NCBI RefSeq assembly: GCF_014633365.1 | Contig: NC_068338.1 | Span: forward strand, 15,014,616 to 15,078,615 | DNA length: 64,000 nt | Reading direction: 5' to 3' | Origin: Diospyros lotus | Taxonomy: Eukaryota > Streptophyta > Magnoliopsida > Ericales > Ebenaceae | Part shown: piece by piece, positions 55,801-63,411 of the stretch | How the letters are laid out: each line of letters starts with the position of its first letter | How positions within the stretch are numbered: the stretch's first letter is position 1 | The notes under the pieces: model-generated | The model's database searches: none | The model's input: the letters and a program-made list of their open reading frames with translations, nothing else | What the model was told of the DNA's origin: nothing | Program-made: the position numbers and the translations under genes

Positions 55801-57929
55801 GAGTGCTACCAATCCAAAGCAGAAGGAGGCAAATATACTCTTTAAGAGAGCGCGTTAGCTAGCGATCTACTAATACAGACTATCTCTAATCCTTTCTACT
55901 TTCCATTTATTTCATTGTATAGACTTCATGACGTGGAACAATCAAAGGATTCCTCCAATACCAAATCTATTGTGAAATGATCAAAGATTTGGAGTAAGTA
56001 ATAGAAGAAAATAGGGGAAGAAGAAGCAAAGAAGAAAAAGTAGAAGCTTTAGAAGAAAGATAAGAAGCAAAGCTAGAAGAAAGGAGAAGCAGCAGCAAAG
56101 CCTGGAGGAAAATCAAGAGAGGGTCAATATTATTCAATCATTATCTGCCTTATTTATAGGCAATGAGAAGATAAACCTACCTAAAAGATAACAACCTTAT
56201 AAAAAAAGCTAATCTCTAAATTGAATATAACTCTATCTAATTCCCAGATCAAATATGATTCTATCATCTAAACATGCATGTAAGTCAAAACAAAACAACA
56301 TAAGTAAATTTCAAAACAAAGTAAATAAATTCCTGTCACTTCAGCTACCTAATCAATCAATAAAGGGGGATTTTCAAACTTAGATCTTGAGGTGTCTTTC
56401 TTTCTTTTTCTCTTTTGACCTAGCTAACTATCCAAACTCATCAGTCATTATGACCATTCCAGATTCATTAATTCAAGAGACTTCCAAATTTTTTCACAAG
56501 AATGGCAACTACTTCTACTGAAGGATTCTTGCCTAGGAGTGCCGTCCAAGCAAAACAGGACAATCTGGACTAGGGATAGACAGATGAACCCCATTTCATT
56601 GGAACAGTACAAATGGTAAAATGTATTATTTTCCACCATTCTCAATTGTAACAAGGAAATCACTCTATATGTAGTAGTATTCTTGAAAAGTTTCCATTTT
56701 CAACCCTTGCATTTATGATTGTTGTTAGTAATTCGTGAACAAAAAAAGAATATTAATTTCATATCTAAAAGTCATAGGAATATGTGTTAATAGTACAATA
56801 AGCACATGGTCTGGAGAGTATTATTAAGGATATTCAACCAATGAATCAAAGAAAATGACTTATTGTTAATTTCAGTAAAATCATCTTATTAGTTTATCTT
56901 ACTGAAATATTTAATTTCAGTAAATACTGTCTCGCTCTACGCTCTGTAATTGAATCTTTGAATCTTCTATTTAACTGATGGAGCCTTAATTTGACTAGGG
57001 TGAAGGAAAATGGGTATCTATGAGTAGGCTTCATTAATCTTCAGTTGACTAGAATGAAAGCTCAGGCATTTGATTAAACAAATTCGTATCCAATCACCTC
57101 TATTTTCACTATTATTATTACAATTAATATAAAGGGCAAGTGACCTAAATCATGAAATACTTAAACTAATTTAAGGGATTAATTTGTAGTGTTGTGTCGC
57201 TTAGGGGTATTAGGTGACACTAAGCAATAGTGAAGGGGCTTCTGCGTAAATAAGCATTTAGGCCGTTGACTAATTCAACGGGAAGCCGGCATGTGCGGAG
57301 GGGAGCGTGAATCGCGTTCGCGTGAGCAACAGGGAGCGAAACAGAATTTAAAGAAGTCAAGAAGTCAACGTGATCGAACGGTTGAAAACGTCACCTTGCA
57401 AGGCGAGGCACTCGCCTTCCGTCCGATCTAAGAATCCGACGGCGTAGTTAGGATCGTGGATGGACCGGAGCATATACGATTGTTTCTTGCCGGCGGCGTC
57501 GTTCGGGACGATGCAGGCCTGCAACTCGGCGAAGTCGTGGTGGCCGCGGCGGACCCGGACGAGAATGGACGTCTGTTTGGCCTTGAAAGAGCTGTGAAGA
57601 ACTTTCTGGACTCCGGCCCTGCCATTCTTGAACGGCGATGTCACCGACAAGTAGCCGTTCCCTATCCGGAGCTCCTCCACGATGTCTCCAGTCTGCAGCA
57701 TGTCAGCGGACCACTCGTCCGCCTTGGAGCTGCCTCCCAGGCACTCGATCGACACCACTACTGCGCCGCTGTTATTGCCACTACTGGTTGTGCTTCCGCC
57801 GCTGCTTCCCGTCGTGTTCGATCTTTCCATTGTCATCTCTTTCTTTGCCTGCTCAAATCGATTCCGATTTCTGAAATTCAAGCTCAAGGCATCGAAGAAG
57901 TCTTCCTGAGCGGCCGATGGAGAAGTCAA
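34354..57929 (-). CDS. Conserved plant protein of unknown function, four exons over about 23.6 kb
   Basis: Four exons join in frame on the minus strand: 57395-57929, 42318-42601, 35670-35897 and 34354-34860, with GT..AG introns of about 14.8 kb, 6.4 kb and 0.8 kb. Together they encode about 486 residues from the Met at 57836, or 517 codons from the first sense codon after an upstream stop. I recognise the sequence as a conserved plant-wide family with no characterised function and no named domain that I can assign. Conserved stretches include SIECLGGSSKADEW and TGDIVEELRIGNG (exon 1), GYPWERRMQELLPVPNSS and VPIVFMNIQTE (exon 2), GFEDYHGVDIGVVRAVRLWY and KLGFAISRTEE (exon 3), and VLPWIVSPTGAVRCFDTVSL and AGEFSFRFHDFSLP (exon 4). 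The introns are inflated by retrotransposons, yet all splice sites and phases are intact. The start codon is doubtful (see exon 1). Confidence 0.85.
34861..35669 (-). other. Intron 3 of the host gene
   Basis: Donor G|GTTAGT at 35669 and acceptor CATACAG| at 34861; phase 0. It contains an Au-like SINE remnant at 35054-35208 and otherwise AT-rich sequence with a repeated phrase CCTGCAAAC(T/C)AT(G/A)GACTACTGAATTTC at about 35310 and 35425. Confidence 0.75.
35054..35208 (-). mobile_element. Au-like SINE remnant in intron 3
   Basis: Reading the minus strand from 35208: GAGAGTGAGCTTTGGTAGC, AATGGTAAGGTTGCTCC, then TGTCATGGGTTTGTG (B-box region), and AACCTCGCAAAACGGCGAG, ending GTGCACCAGAACATCC in altered form. 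This follows the Au SINE plan (GAG..GAGCCTTGGCGCAACGGTAAGGTTG, then GGTTCGAG, then the TGCA..GCAGGG part). It is well diverged. Confidence 0.55.
35670..35897 (-). CDS. Host gene, exon 3
   Basis: 228 bases, 76 codons, phase 0 at both ends. Acceptor ACTGCAG| precedes ATATCAGGG (ISGETASS) and donor GAAGAG|GTTAGT follows SRTEE. It contains SLSDLSNLANTSLYGFEDYH, the most conserved-looking block. Confidence 0.88.
36294..36795 (-). repeat. 3' LTR of the intron 2 copia element
   Basis: 502 bp. Contains a repeated phrase (CTTATCTCTTTTAA.TTGAAA.TTTATC plus CAACAACCTGATCTCAAACC) two to three times. Its TATA-like site is mutated (TATGCATAAATA). Confidence 0.9.
36803..38760 (-). pseudogene. Copia RT and RNase H region, broken
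   Basis: On the minus strand several overlapping frames give: an integrase C-terminal and RT entry segment ending with WKVAMDEEMRALSKNKTWE and VGCKWIFSVKFKPDGEIERY; RT palm MNIKNAFLNGNLEEEVFM; the catalytic YTDDIVITSDD at about 37700; and DVNWAG-like RNase H text YVDANWAGSMEDNKS with SAEAEYREIEKF. All RT and RNase H acids that I can place are kept. Frame changes at about 37840 and 37280 and a stop near 36990 prevent one polyprotein. Confidence 0.85.
38760..40977 (-). pseudogene. Copia gag, protease and integrase region, broken
   Basis: Gag starts at ATG 40977 (MATTNLAVTNSSSS) and meets a TAG within 35 codons. The frame resumes with NGTNFREWFQSVFLVLKGKG, typical of copia gag. Protease is at about 39850 (CIIDSGAPNHMTGN, active-site DSG intact). 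The pre-integrase LYILNSASSTS and integrase FHLIHSDIWGP with FINFIDDHT are at about 39550-39200. Many stops separate these pieces, including a poly-A interrupted zone near 39415. Confidence 0.8.
40982..40994 (-). promoter_or_regulatory. Primer-binding site of the intron 2 copia element
   Basis: TGATATCAGAGCA on the minus strand directly after the 5' LTR end TTGTTCA. It matches the plant TGGTATCAGAGC site for initiator tRNA-Met except for one base. Confidence 0.8.
40995..41500 (-). repeat. 5' LTR of the intron 2 copia element
   Basis: 506 bp; on the minus strand starts TGTTGGGAAAATCGGG and ends GTTTTTGTTCA. It has a TATAAATA box at 41133-41140, intact here but mutated in the other LTR. Repeated CAACAACCTGATCTCAAACC units as in the left LTR. 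Confidence 0.9.
42318..42601 (-). CDS. Host gene, exon 2
   Basis: 284 bases. The acceptor TTCATGTAG| is followed by ATTCAAGGG, completing an Asp codon with the last G of exon 1 (DSRASRIVNALARAE). It runs through LQDGYVGYPWERRMQEL and ASRYHDLEDTLARANAW to NIQTEPLLTK, then donor AAAG|GTAATA. I place its start upstream of the first Met because the residues before it, LARAELQDGYVGYPWERR, are clearly coding and the phase fits exon 1. Confidence 0.88.
42697..42947 (-). mobile_element. Au-like SINE with a 63-bp 5' tandem duplication
   Basis: The minus strand reads GAGGGTGAGCCTTGGTAG, TAATGGTAA..CTGCTCCTTTGTGAC, GGCCACGGGTTCAAGTT (B box), TTGCACAAGGATGGG.., TGGACCCTTGCAAAGCAGGG and TTAATGCACCGTGGAGAGC, the Au SINE order. 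The first 63 bases (42834-42896) are repeated as 42897-42959 with a few changes. Position in the intron is close to the exon 2 acceptor. Confidence 0.65.
42960..44036. other. Intronic AT-rich stretch
   Basis: No gene, repeat border or RNA motif recognised between the SINE and the copia left LTR. Confidence 0.4.
45768..45794. repeat. (CT)n microsatellite in the hAT-like element
   Basis: About thirteen CT units. Confidence 0.9.
46075..46215 (+). pseudogene. Short acidic frame in the hAT-like element
   Basis: Following MREFHEDDFQSEEEKDEQEL the frame is dominated by Glu and Asp and ends QLDC. It could be the end of a degenerate transposase exon, since some hAT transposases end in an acidic tail, or a captured gene piece. 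Nothing in it proves either. The N-terminal part of the same frame looks random. Confidence 0.25.
47112..48842 (+). other. Leader of the intron 1 copia element
   Basis: Starts with the primer-binding site (47112-47126) and runs about 1.7 kb to the gag ATG at 48843. It has no credible ORF. GC-rich at 47280-47600 (GGCCCACAAGGGCAGGG, GTGGCCCACGTGGCC). Confidence 0.6.
48843..49625 (+). pseudogene. Copia gag, broken (intron 1 element)
   Basis: The frame starts MSGNVLIRSTIRGNNTFNE and has FCDWEIILRIVL and MKLFRCRISEGSSVEKHV, typical of copia gag. It stops after 164 codons at 49337. A shifted frame then shows a basic linker and a zinc-knuckle remnant CFHYNKLGHWKWNC near 49557-49600, in which Tyr replaces the second Cys of CxxCxxxxHxxxxC. 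Confidence 0.8.
49680..51127 (+). pseudogene. Copia protease and integrase, broken (intron 1 element)
   Basis: Protease text WVLDTRSSAHIC has DTR for the active DSG/DTG. LWHYRFGHI (pre-integrase His) and the CKSCLLSKMTKSPF motif follow. The integrase core has YIDMCGPM (first Asp kept), LRSNRGGEY (second Asp changed to Asn) and DVFERRNKTLL (Glu kept). Stops at about 49748 and 50291 and the lost Asp show it is inactive. Confidence 0.85.
51180..52430 (+). pseudogene. Copia RT and RNase H, broken (intron 1 element)
   Basis: YKIRFVAKGFSQRQGIDYDE and FSPVAIIKSIRILLAIAAYH lead to QMDIKTTFLN followed by a stop. Then VFLVLYVDNILLIGN has Asn where the second catalytic Asp of YVDD should be. RNase H remnants, GSMEDN-like text and ATTEAEYIATSY in shifted frame, lie near 52330-52380. 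Several frameshifts divide the region. Confidence 0.85.
52707..54596 (+). repeat. 3' LTR of the intron 1 copia element
   Basis: 1890 bp, starts TGTTAGCGTAGGTGC after the purine tract and ends CTTTACTTCCA. It contains an (AT)n run at 53930-53951 and TATA-like CTCTATAAATACCCC at about 54200-54215. Confidence 0.88.
54602..57394. other. Intron 1, exon 1-proximal part
   Basis: No host exon seen. At about 55980-56170 there is a purine-rich stretch followed on the minus strand by GCCTATAAATAAGGC (56150-56164). That combination is seen in LTR promoters, but I found no paired ends or duplication. Otherwise AT-rich and featureless. Confidence 0.35.
57395..57929 (-). CDS. Host gene, exon 1 (start codon uncertain)
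   Basis: The coding text begins LTSPSAAQEDFFDALSLNF with TTG at 57929, directly after AAC and an in-frame TAG. It passes KKEMTMERSNTTGSSGG, a Ser/Gly linker, VVVSIECLGGSSKADEW, VQKVLHSSFKAKQTS, RVRRGHHDFAELQACIV and DPNYAVGFLDRTEGECLALQ, ending at donor GCAAG|GTGACG, phase 1. The nearest in-frame ATG is at 57836 (G at -3), 31 codons inside, which I take as the safest start. An ATG at 58010 opens the same frame upstream but is closed by the TAG at 57933-57935. The first 31 residues may therefore be lost from the protein, or the TAG is a recent change. Composition here is GC-richer than the surroundings, normal for a first exon. Confidence 0.8.
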
Positions 57930-57932
57930 GTT

Positions 57933-58010
57933 CTAGAGGGCGAAGCAACGGTCGGAAGCTTCTAGCTTCTGCTGCTCCTCGGAGGCTTCAGTTTTCAACA
58001 ACCTTTGCAT
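57933..58010 (-). promoter_or_regulatory. Upstream in-frame ORF of 25 codons ended by TAG
   Basis: From ATG 58010 the frame reads MQRLLKTEASEEQQKLEASD and RCFAL, then TAG at 57933-57935, exactly in frame with exon 1 two codons later. It may be a translated leader ORF that dampens translation, or an N-terminal extension cut by a nonsense change (for example TGG or CAG to TAG). Confidence 0.5.
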
Positions 58011-58086
58011 TATTTCAAAGAGAAAGACAAGTGGGGCTGGGCCGCCACTGCTGTTCACAGTTCTTATTCTTGTCACATTGACATGA

Positions 58087-58093
58087 TTTTTAT
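58087..58093 (-). promoter_or_regulatory. Possible TATA box of the host gene
   Basis: TATAAAA on the minus strand, 77 bases before the upstream ATG at 58010. A start near 58060 would give a short 5' leader. Position and sequence are plausible but it is the only support. Confidence 0.35.
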
Positions 58094-58320
58094 AATGTAT
58101 GGACAAAGTGATAACTGGAACTAATTAATTCTTTCTTTTTCTTTTATCATCTCTATGGATAACTATTATCCAATGTGACTTTATTTTCATGTTTGAATTT
58201 TTAATGTCACTTTGTACATACATTATGATTGTTCACCTTCTTATATAATATCTTTCATTTACAATTATATTTATATATTTAGGAGATAAAAAAATAAAAA
58301 TTTTAACATATAAAATAAAA
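58094..58320. other. Host gene upstream region
   Basis: AT-rich, no further ORF or motif that I can support. Confidence 0.3.
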
Positions 58321-58692
58321 TTAATTATACCAATAATCACTCAACTTTGCATTATATTATTGTTTGATCACTAAATTTTGAAATGGTAACTATTAATCAT
58401 TAATATTTTAAAATTGTTACTACTTAATCATTGAACTTTAAAATGTTAATCGTTAGTTATTAATATTTCAAAATAATTTCTTGCCCGTTACTCGTTAGTC
58501 ACTAAACTTTAAATTCACGAGTAAGAGATGAGAAACAGTTTTAAAATATTAATGATTAATAGGTAATATTTTAAAATTTAATAACTAAACAGTAACAGTT
58601 TTAAAATATTAGTGACTAACAGGTAACATTTCAAAATTCAAGTGACTAACTAGTAACAGAATGTAGAGTTGAGTGATTATTGATATAATTAA
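58321..58692. mobile_element. Foldback MITE
   Basis: The left end TTAATTATACCAATAATCAC with TCAACTTTGCAT and the right end, read on the other strand, TTAATTATATCAATAATCAC with TCAACTCTACAT pair over about 32 bases with few differences. Inside, motifs such as TTAGTGACTAACAGGTAAC and their complements on the other half continue the hairpin. It is about 372 bp, non-coding. The target duplication is unclear, so the superfamily is not assigned. Confidence 0.65.
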
Positions 58693-60069
58693 CTTTATAA
58701 GACGCAACATATTACTTTCGAATTTATTACTGATTGATCCAAAGATTAAAACTAAAAAAAAAAAATCATTTATAATGCATCATTGTTCAATCATTCCATG
58801 TTGTTATGTACAAAATGAGAGACCTGGGACATGAGTTTCATGGGAAGCTATGTTGTACAATGGATATGGGAAACGTTTTTTATAGGAAATAGAAATGTGG
58901 AAACGAATATTTTTTTTAAAAAATAGACATAAATAAGATTTAAAACAAAAATAGAAAACATTTTAAAAACGAGAAAACGACACCTATAAGATATTTTCGT
59001 ACAATATAAATGGGAAGAGGGGGGAATGGGACCCACACATCCATCCCTTCTTTTGCATTTTACGTCTGGCAACATAAAAGTTGCTCGACGCGAACAACAT
59101 AATATGACTTCATTATTAAAATTTAGTATTGAGAGAAGATATAAAAATTAAGATAGAAAAAAGAACAAATTGACGCTTAATTTTTTTATTTTGATCATTT
59201 TAGTCTCTAAATTTTCTTTTATCTCAAATTCTCTTTTTGACTTTTCGAAATTAATCACTTTCCTCTAAAATGTTAGATTTAAGAGAATACTAAATTTAGC
59301 TTCATAAAATTTTCAATTCTAATTAGTTTAACTCTAAAACTCTTTTTTTAATCTGTAATAACGTTGGAATTTTTAAAATGGGTCACCTCTCCCTTCTTAA
59401 AATGCTTGTTTTAAGTGTATATTGTCTTTCAAATTCACCTTTGAATTAGGGCACATAAAGAGTTTAAGGATGAATTTGGTGAAAATTTTAAAATTTAAGG
59501 GTCGAATTTATTTTTTAATCTGTTTTTTAATTCAAGTTTAGTTAAACCGTTGGAAAATTTTAATGATAAATCGGAGTAAAAATAAAAAACTTAAAAGAGT
59601 CTTGATTTTAAGATAAAAAAATGTGGAATTAATATGTGATAAGGTTTATCCAATTGAGAGAAATTAAGTGCATAGTTGACTACGCGCGGCCCGCATGTCT
59701 TTTTTCATTCGATGAATTTGAATTGGAAGTGGGGATGGAATCACATCAATCCACCAACGTGGACAGCGAGGGCAGGACACATTTCTGTCTTATGAACAGT
59801 AGAGCTGTTGACTTACCTGCGTACCGCGACCATCGTTGTGACACCCAACGCGTTGATGAATATGATCTCACCCACTCAACGTAATAATTTATGATTAATA
59901 AAGCTTTCTGCATCGCATGTGCTAATTTTATCAACCTTTTTATTTTTTAAATATAAACATGGGATTAAAATAATATATTTGTTCAAATCTTGATTTTGAT
60001 ATTTATTTCAAAATATACGTTCAAAACTAATAAAAATACAAAATGGGTGAAATAAAATTTAAAATAGGG
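58693..60069. other. AT-rich intergenic DNA
   Basis: No gene supported. The open frames near 59640-59930 on both strands lack any recognisable similarity. A repeat-like stretch at about 59140-59620 has runs such as TTTAAATTTAAGG, without defined ends. Confidence 0.35.
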
Positions 60070-61960
60070 TATTAATCGATTAGTATATTTTTTATTCGAG
60101 TAAAATTTTATATAGTCGAGTATTTATCTTAGAAAAGTTTAATTTAAACTAATATTTAAATATTATTAGAGTAATAAGACTTAATTTAATCAAGTAAAAT
60201 ATACTGGGAATTCAATATTCAAAATGTTAATCAATTAATCACTTGACTTAATCGAGTAATCATCTTTTCATTGACTATTAATTTTTTTAGGGAGTGTTTG
60301 TTAATTAAGATAAGAGGGAGAAAATATTAGATGTGGGAAACATTCCGAATGCTTAGTCTTTTTAACATGTTTGTTAAACCTATCTGACAATTTCTAGAAA
60401 AAGTCTCACGTGACCTCTTATTTCTCCATTTCAAGATAAATTTATCCAATCTCCCTCGTCGGATAAATTTATCTGACTCTTTCAAGATAAGACTCAATTA
60501 CTGATATACCCCTTATAGGATAGTTAATGCCATTTAATGCATTTTAAAGATTTAAATTTATTAAAAAAACTTATTTATGTAAGTCTTATAATTAATATTT
60601 TAATATATTTTTAAATTATTATATATGTTTTGACAATTTTTAAAATTTAAATAACATTATTCATTTCATTGATTTTTAAAATTTAAATTTCTCTCTCTAT
60701 ATATATTTTATTAACTAATATAATTCCTTTCACCAATTTTTAAATTATTTTATTTAATTTTATATTTTATTATCTATTATAAAAATATGTTTTGGCCATT
60801 TTTAATTATTTAGGTAGAATTATTGTAATTCTAATAATAATTATTTTTACTTTCCAACTCTTTTTTAATTTATTTTTGAACATAAATTTAGAAAATAAAA
60901 TATTATTTTTATTTTTAATTTTAATTTTTTTGACAATTCATATTAATCATAAAATACTATTTTAATCATAAATTTGGTAATAAGGATATTTTGGTAAAAA
61001 AACTCTTATCTTTGTGCTTATCATATGCATTAACAAACACATAAAAAGAAAAAATATAATTATCAATGAATTCCAAAAAAATTAACAAACACTCTGATAA
61101 AAATCTTGGAATGCTTTTAAGTCTTATCTTGATCATTCCATATTTTGATCCGAATGCATTCCAACCTTATCTCGATACCTTTTATTTTGCCAATTTTAAC
61201 AAACGCCCCTTAGTTGAATAACATAATCAATTTAGTCGAGTATTATTCTTGAAAAAAAATGATACTTACGAAGTTCATTGACTAAAAGTTATTTTTTAAT
61301 TGAGTATTGATTTTTTTAATCAAGAAACATAATCAATTTCTAGTATTATTCTTAGACAAAATGATACTTGTTGTTCTCAAAATATAACAATAAATTTGCA
61401 ACATGGAAAATATGATTTTTGATAGTCTTGTCCACGGATGATCAGAGGATCTTGAGACAAATGATCAGGAGGCCAAAAATAATCAGGAGGCTTCGTGGCA
61501 AATAATCAGATGGCCTTGAGAGATGATGACTTGTTGATGCTGATGAGCATGCAACTGCTTGTTGATGAATGGGAAAGCTCAAATAACCGAGAGGTCTTGG
61601 AGAACCAAGAGGCTTGCCAAAACGAACAAATGGTGAAAGGTGCGAGAGATTATTCCTGTGCAAACTCTCTGATACTTAAGTTAGTCGAGTAAAAATCAAT
61701 TTAGTTGAGTATTATTCTTGGACAAAATGATACTTAAAAAGTTCATCGATTAAGAGTTATTTTTAATCAAGTATTAACCAAATTAGTCAAGCAATATAAT
61801 CAATTTAGTTAAGTATTATTTTTGGACATAATGACATTTAAAAAGTTAATTGACTAAAAACTATTTTTAATCGAGTATTATTTTCTTTAGTTGAGTAACA
61901 AAATAGATAGTCGAGTAATGACATATCTCTTTGATAATCTTAATTGAGTAAGATTATTCA
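60070..61960. repeat. Tandem array of about 106-bp AT-rich units
   Basis: AATCAATTTAGTCGAGTATT-type starts recur at 61225, 61331, 61694 and 61799, 105-106 bases apart within each pair. Each is followed by ATTCTTGGACAAAATGATAC, AAAAAGTTCATTGACTAAAA and TTTTTAATCGAGTATT. More diverged pieces lie at 60070-60288 and beyond 61860. A hAT-like MITE (60289-61211) and an unrelated stretch (about 61380-61690) interrupt it. Confidence 0.65.
60289..61211. mobile_element. hAT-like MITE inserted in the tandem array
   Basis: The left end AGGGAGTGTTTGTTAATTAA and the right end on the other strand AAGGGGCGTTTGTTAAAATT are inverted repeats of about 15 bases with a few differences. The subterminal parts AAGATAAGAGG and CGAGATAAGG also pair. 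About 920 bp, AT-rich, no coding. Array text stops at its left end and resumes at its right end. The 8-bp duplication could not be read confidently. Confidence 0.6.
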
Positions 61961-62721
61961 ATAATCCAATAATGAATTATTTAATTGAGTAAATACTAAA
62001 AAAAATCAAGTAACCATTAACCTTACTTGACTAATAATCTTTGAAATTTGAAAAATATAGTTGTTGTGACTGCATTTAATGCAATTATTCTTTATTTTAA
62101 AACAATTAGAACTTCATTAAATATTGTCTAAACATTCTTTCATTGAAATTATCTATGATTAAACTTCAAAGTCTAGTTCTAACCATTACTATGGACAAGA
62201 AAAATGATGTTCCCAATAGGTTTTTAGGTTCAATGCTTTATTCACTAGACAAGCTAAAAATATTAGGAGCTTTTGTTAGGTTAGCACAATTATATCACCA
62301 CACACCCAAAATGGGAGATGAATTGGGTGTTATAAAAAATACTTGAAGATTTGAAAATTTTTGCTTAAAATGAGTATGAAGTGTTATGAAACAATGAATA
62401 AGTAACAATATTTGCAAAACTTGAACAATTTTAAAGCAAAAAAGAAAAAGGCATGACACAAGAGATTTATAGTGATTCAATTCAATCGGCTTAATCCACT
62501 ATCTTAATTTCTTATTAAGGATTTCCAAATACACTAACACCTCTTACTTCAACTCAAGTAGGCCCCTTAGTAACCAGCTAGACAAATACAAATCTTTCTA
62601 CCAATAACCAGTAGGTCCTCTAGCTCACAAGCTAGGTTATACAATAATAAATTTTATAATCAATGAAAATCTAAGAGATAACTCTCTTAGTTATAATGAG
62701 GAACAAATACAATAATTAAAG
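61961..62721. other. AT-rich intergenic DNA
   Basis: No gene supported. A short frame at 62143-62346 shows no recognisable family. Confidence 0.35.
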
Positions 62722-62971
62722 TGTAACATCCCACATCGAGCGATAGAAAGGACCGAATCAACTTACCCTAATAGGCCTACTTGAACTTCCTAGTAGTCAC
62801 CCATCCTTGAGCTACTCTAGCTCAAACATGCTTAACCCGAGAGTTCTTTATCCATATTCAGCCTAAAAGGTATCTAGCTAGTGTTGTTTCCTTTCTTACT
62901 ATCCTCGATATATATACTAGCTTCTCTAGAATCCTTTATTGGACCCGACCTTGGGTTCTTGGGATATTACA
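62722..62971 (-). repeat. Cassandra-type 3' LTR
   Basis: Plus strand TGTAACATCCCACATCGAGC to GGGATATTACA. The 5S-like part is about 62772-62850. Confidence 0.85.
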
Positions 62972-63159
62972 TTCTCCCTCCCTTGAGCACATAATGTCCT
63001 CATTATATGACCTTACAACTAGTCCCAAATCTTCTCCCATTTGGGGGCTACTATCTTCGAAGCCTGCTAAGAGTTGCTCATTGTTCAGGTCCTCACTCCC
63101 CAGCGTCACTCCCTGCCCTCATCGGACCGCCTTCACCAAGGGTCAGCTCTGATACCACC

Positions 63160-63411
63160 TGTAATATCCCGCATCAAGCGATATAAAGGACTAGATCAAC
63201 TTATACCTTGATGGGCTTACGCGAACTTCCCAGTGGTTACCCATGCTTAAACTACCATAACTCAAACACACTTAATCTGGGAGTTCTTTATCCACATTCA
63301 ACCCAAAAGGTATCTAGTTAGTATTGTTTCCTTCCTTACTATCCTCGATATATATAATAACTTCTCTAGAGTCCCTTCTTGGACTTGACCTTGGCCTCTC
63401 GAGCTATTATA
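63160..63411 (-). repeat. Cassandra-type 5' LTR
   Basis: Plus strand TGTAATATCCCGCATCAAGC to GAGCTATTATA; roughly 80-85 % like the other LTR by eye, so it is an old insertion. Confidence 0.85.
63210..63290 (-). promoter_or_regulatory. 5S-rRNA-like pol III promoter region in the Cassandra LTR
   Basis: The minus strand has AAGAACTCCCAGATTAAGTG, TGTTTGAG and GGTAGTTTAAGCATGGGTAACC, then ACTGGGAAGTTC. These follow 5S rRNA AGAACTCCGAAGTTAAGCGTGCTTGG..GTAGTACTAGGATGGGTGACC and CTGGGAAGTC. The box A and box C parts of the internal control region are thus recognisable. It is not a functional 5S gene because the 5' half is missing. Confidence 0.8.

Larger units (their letters stand above)
42602..57394 (-). 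other. Intron 1 of the host gene, about 14.8 kb
   Basis: Donor GCAAG|GTGACG at 57394 and acceptor TTCATGTAG at 42602, phase 1. It contains an Au-like SINE, a 10.6-kb copia element in antisense, and a hAT-like element within that copia. No exon of the host gene is missing between exons 1 and 2: the coding phase and the protein text join directly. Confidence 0.75.
62722..63411 (-). mobile_element. Cassandra-type TRIM retrotransposon
   Basis: Two direct repeats of about 250 bp (62722-62971 and 63160-63411) flank a 188-bp interior. On the minus strand the interior starts with GGTGGTATCAGAGCTGACC, an initiator-Met tRNA primer-binding site. It ends with AAGGGAGGGAGAA, a polypurine tract, before TGTAATATCCC. 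Each repeat contains a 5S-rRNA-like stretch, the hallmark of Cassandra elements, whose LTRs carry a pol III promoter. Total length 690 bp fits the family. No coding capacity. I found no matching target duplication. Confidence 0.85.

Noticed and set aside
55980..56170. Possible solo LTR in intron 1 (purine-rich tract and TATAAATA on the minus strand)
   Set aside because: No TG..CA ends and no target duplication could be found, so it is not called as an element.
57456..57965. 169-codon plus-strand frame overlapping exon 1
   Set aside because: It is the antisense shadow of the conserved minus-strand exon, caused by its higher GC content.
62772..62850. 5S rRNA gene candidate
   Set aside because: Only the 3' part of the 5S sequence is present and it lies within paired LTRs with PBS and PPT; it is part of a Cassandra-type TRIM.
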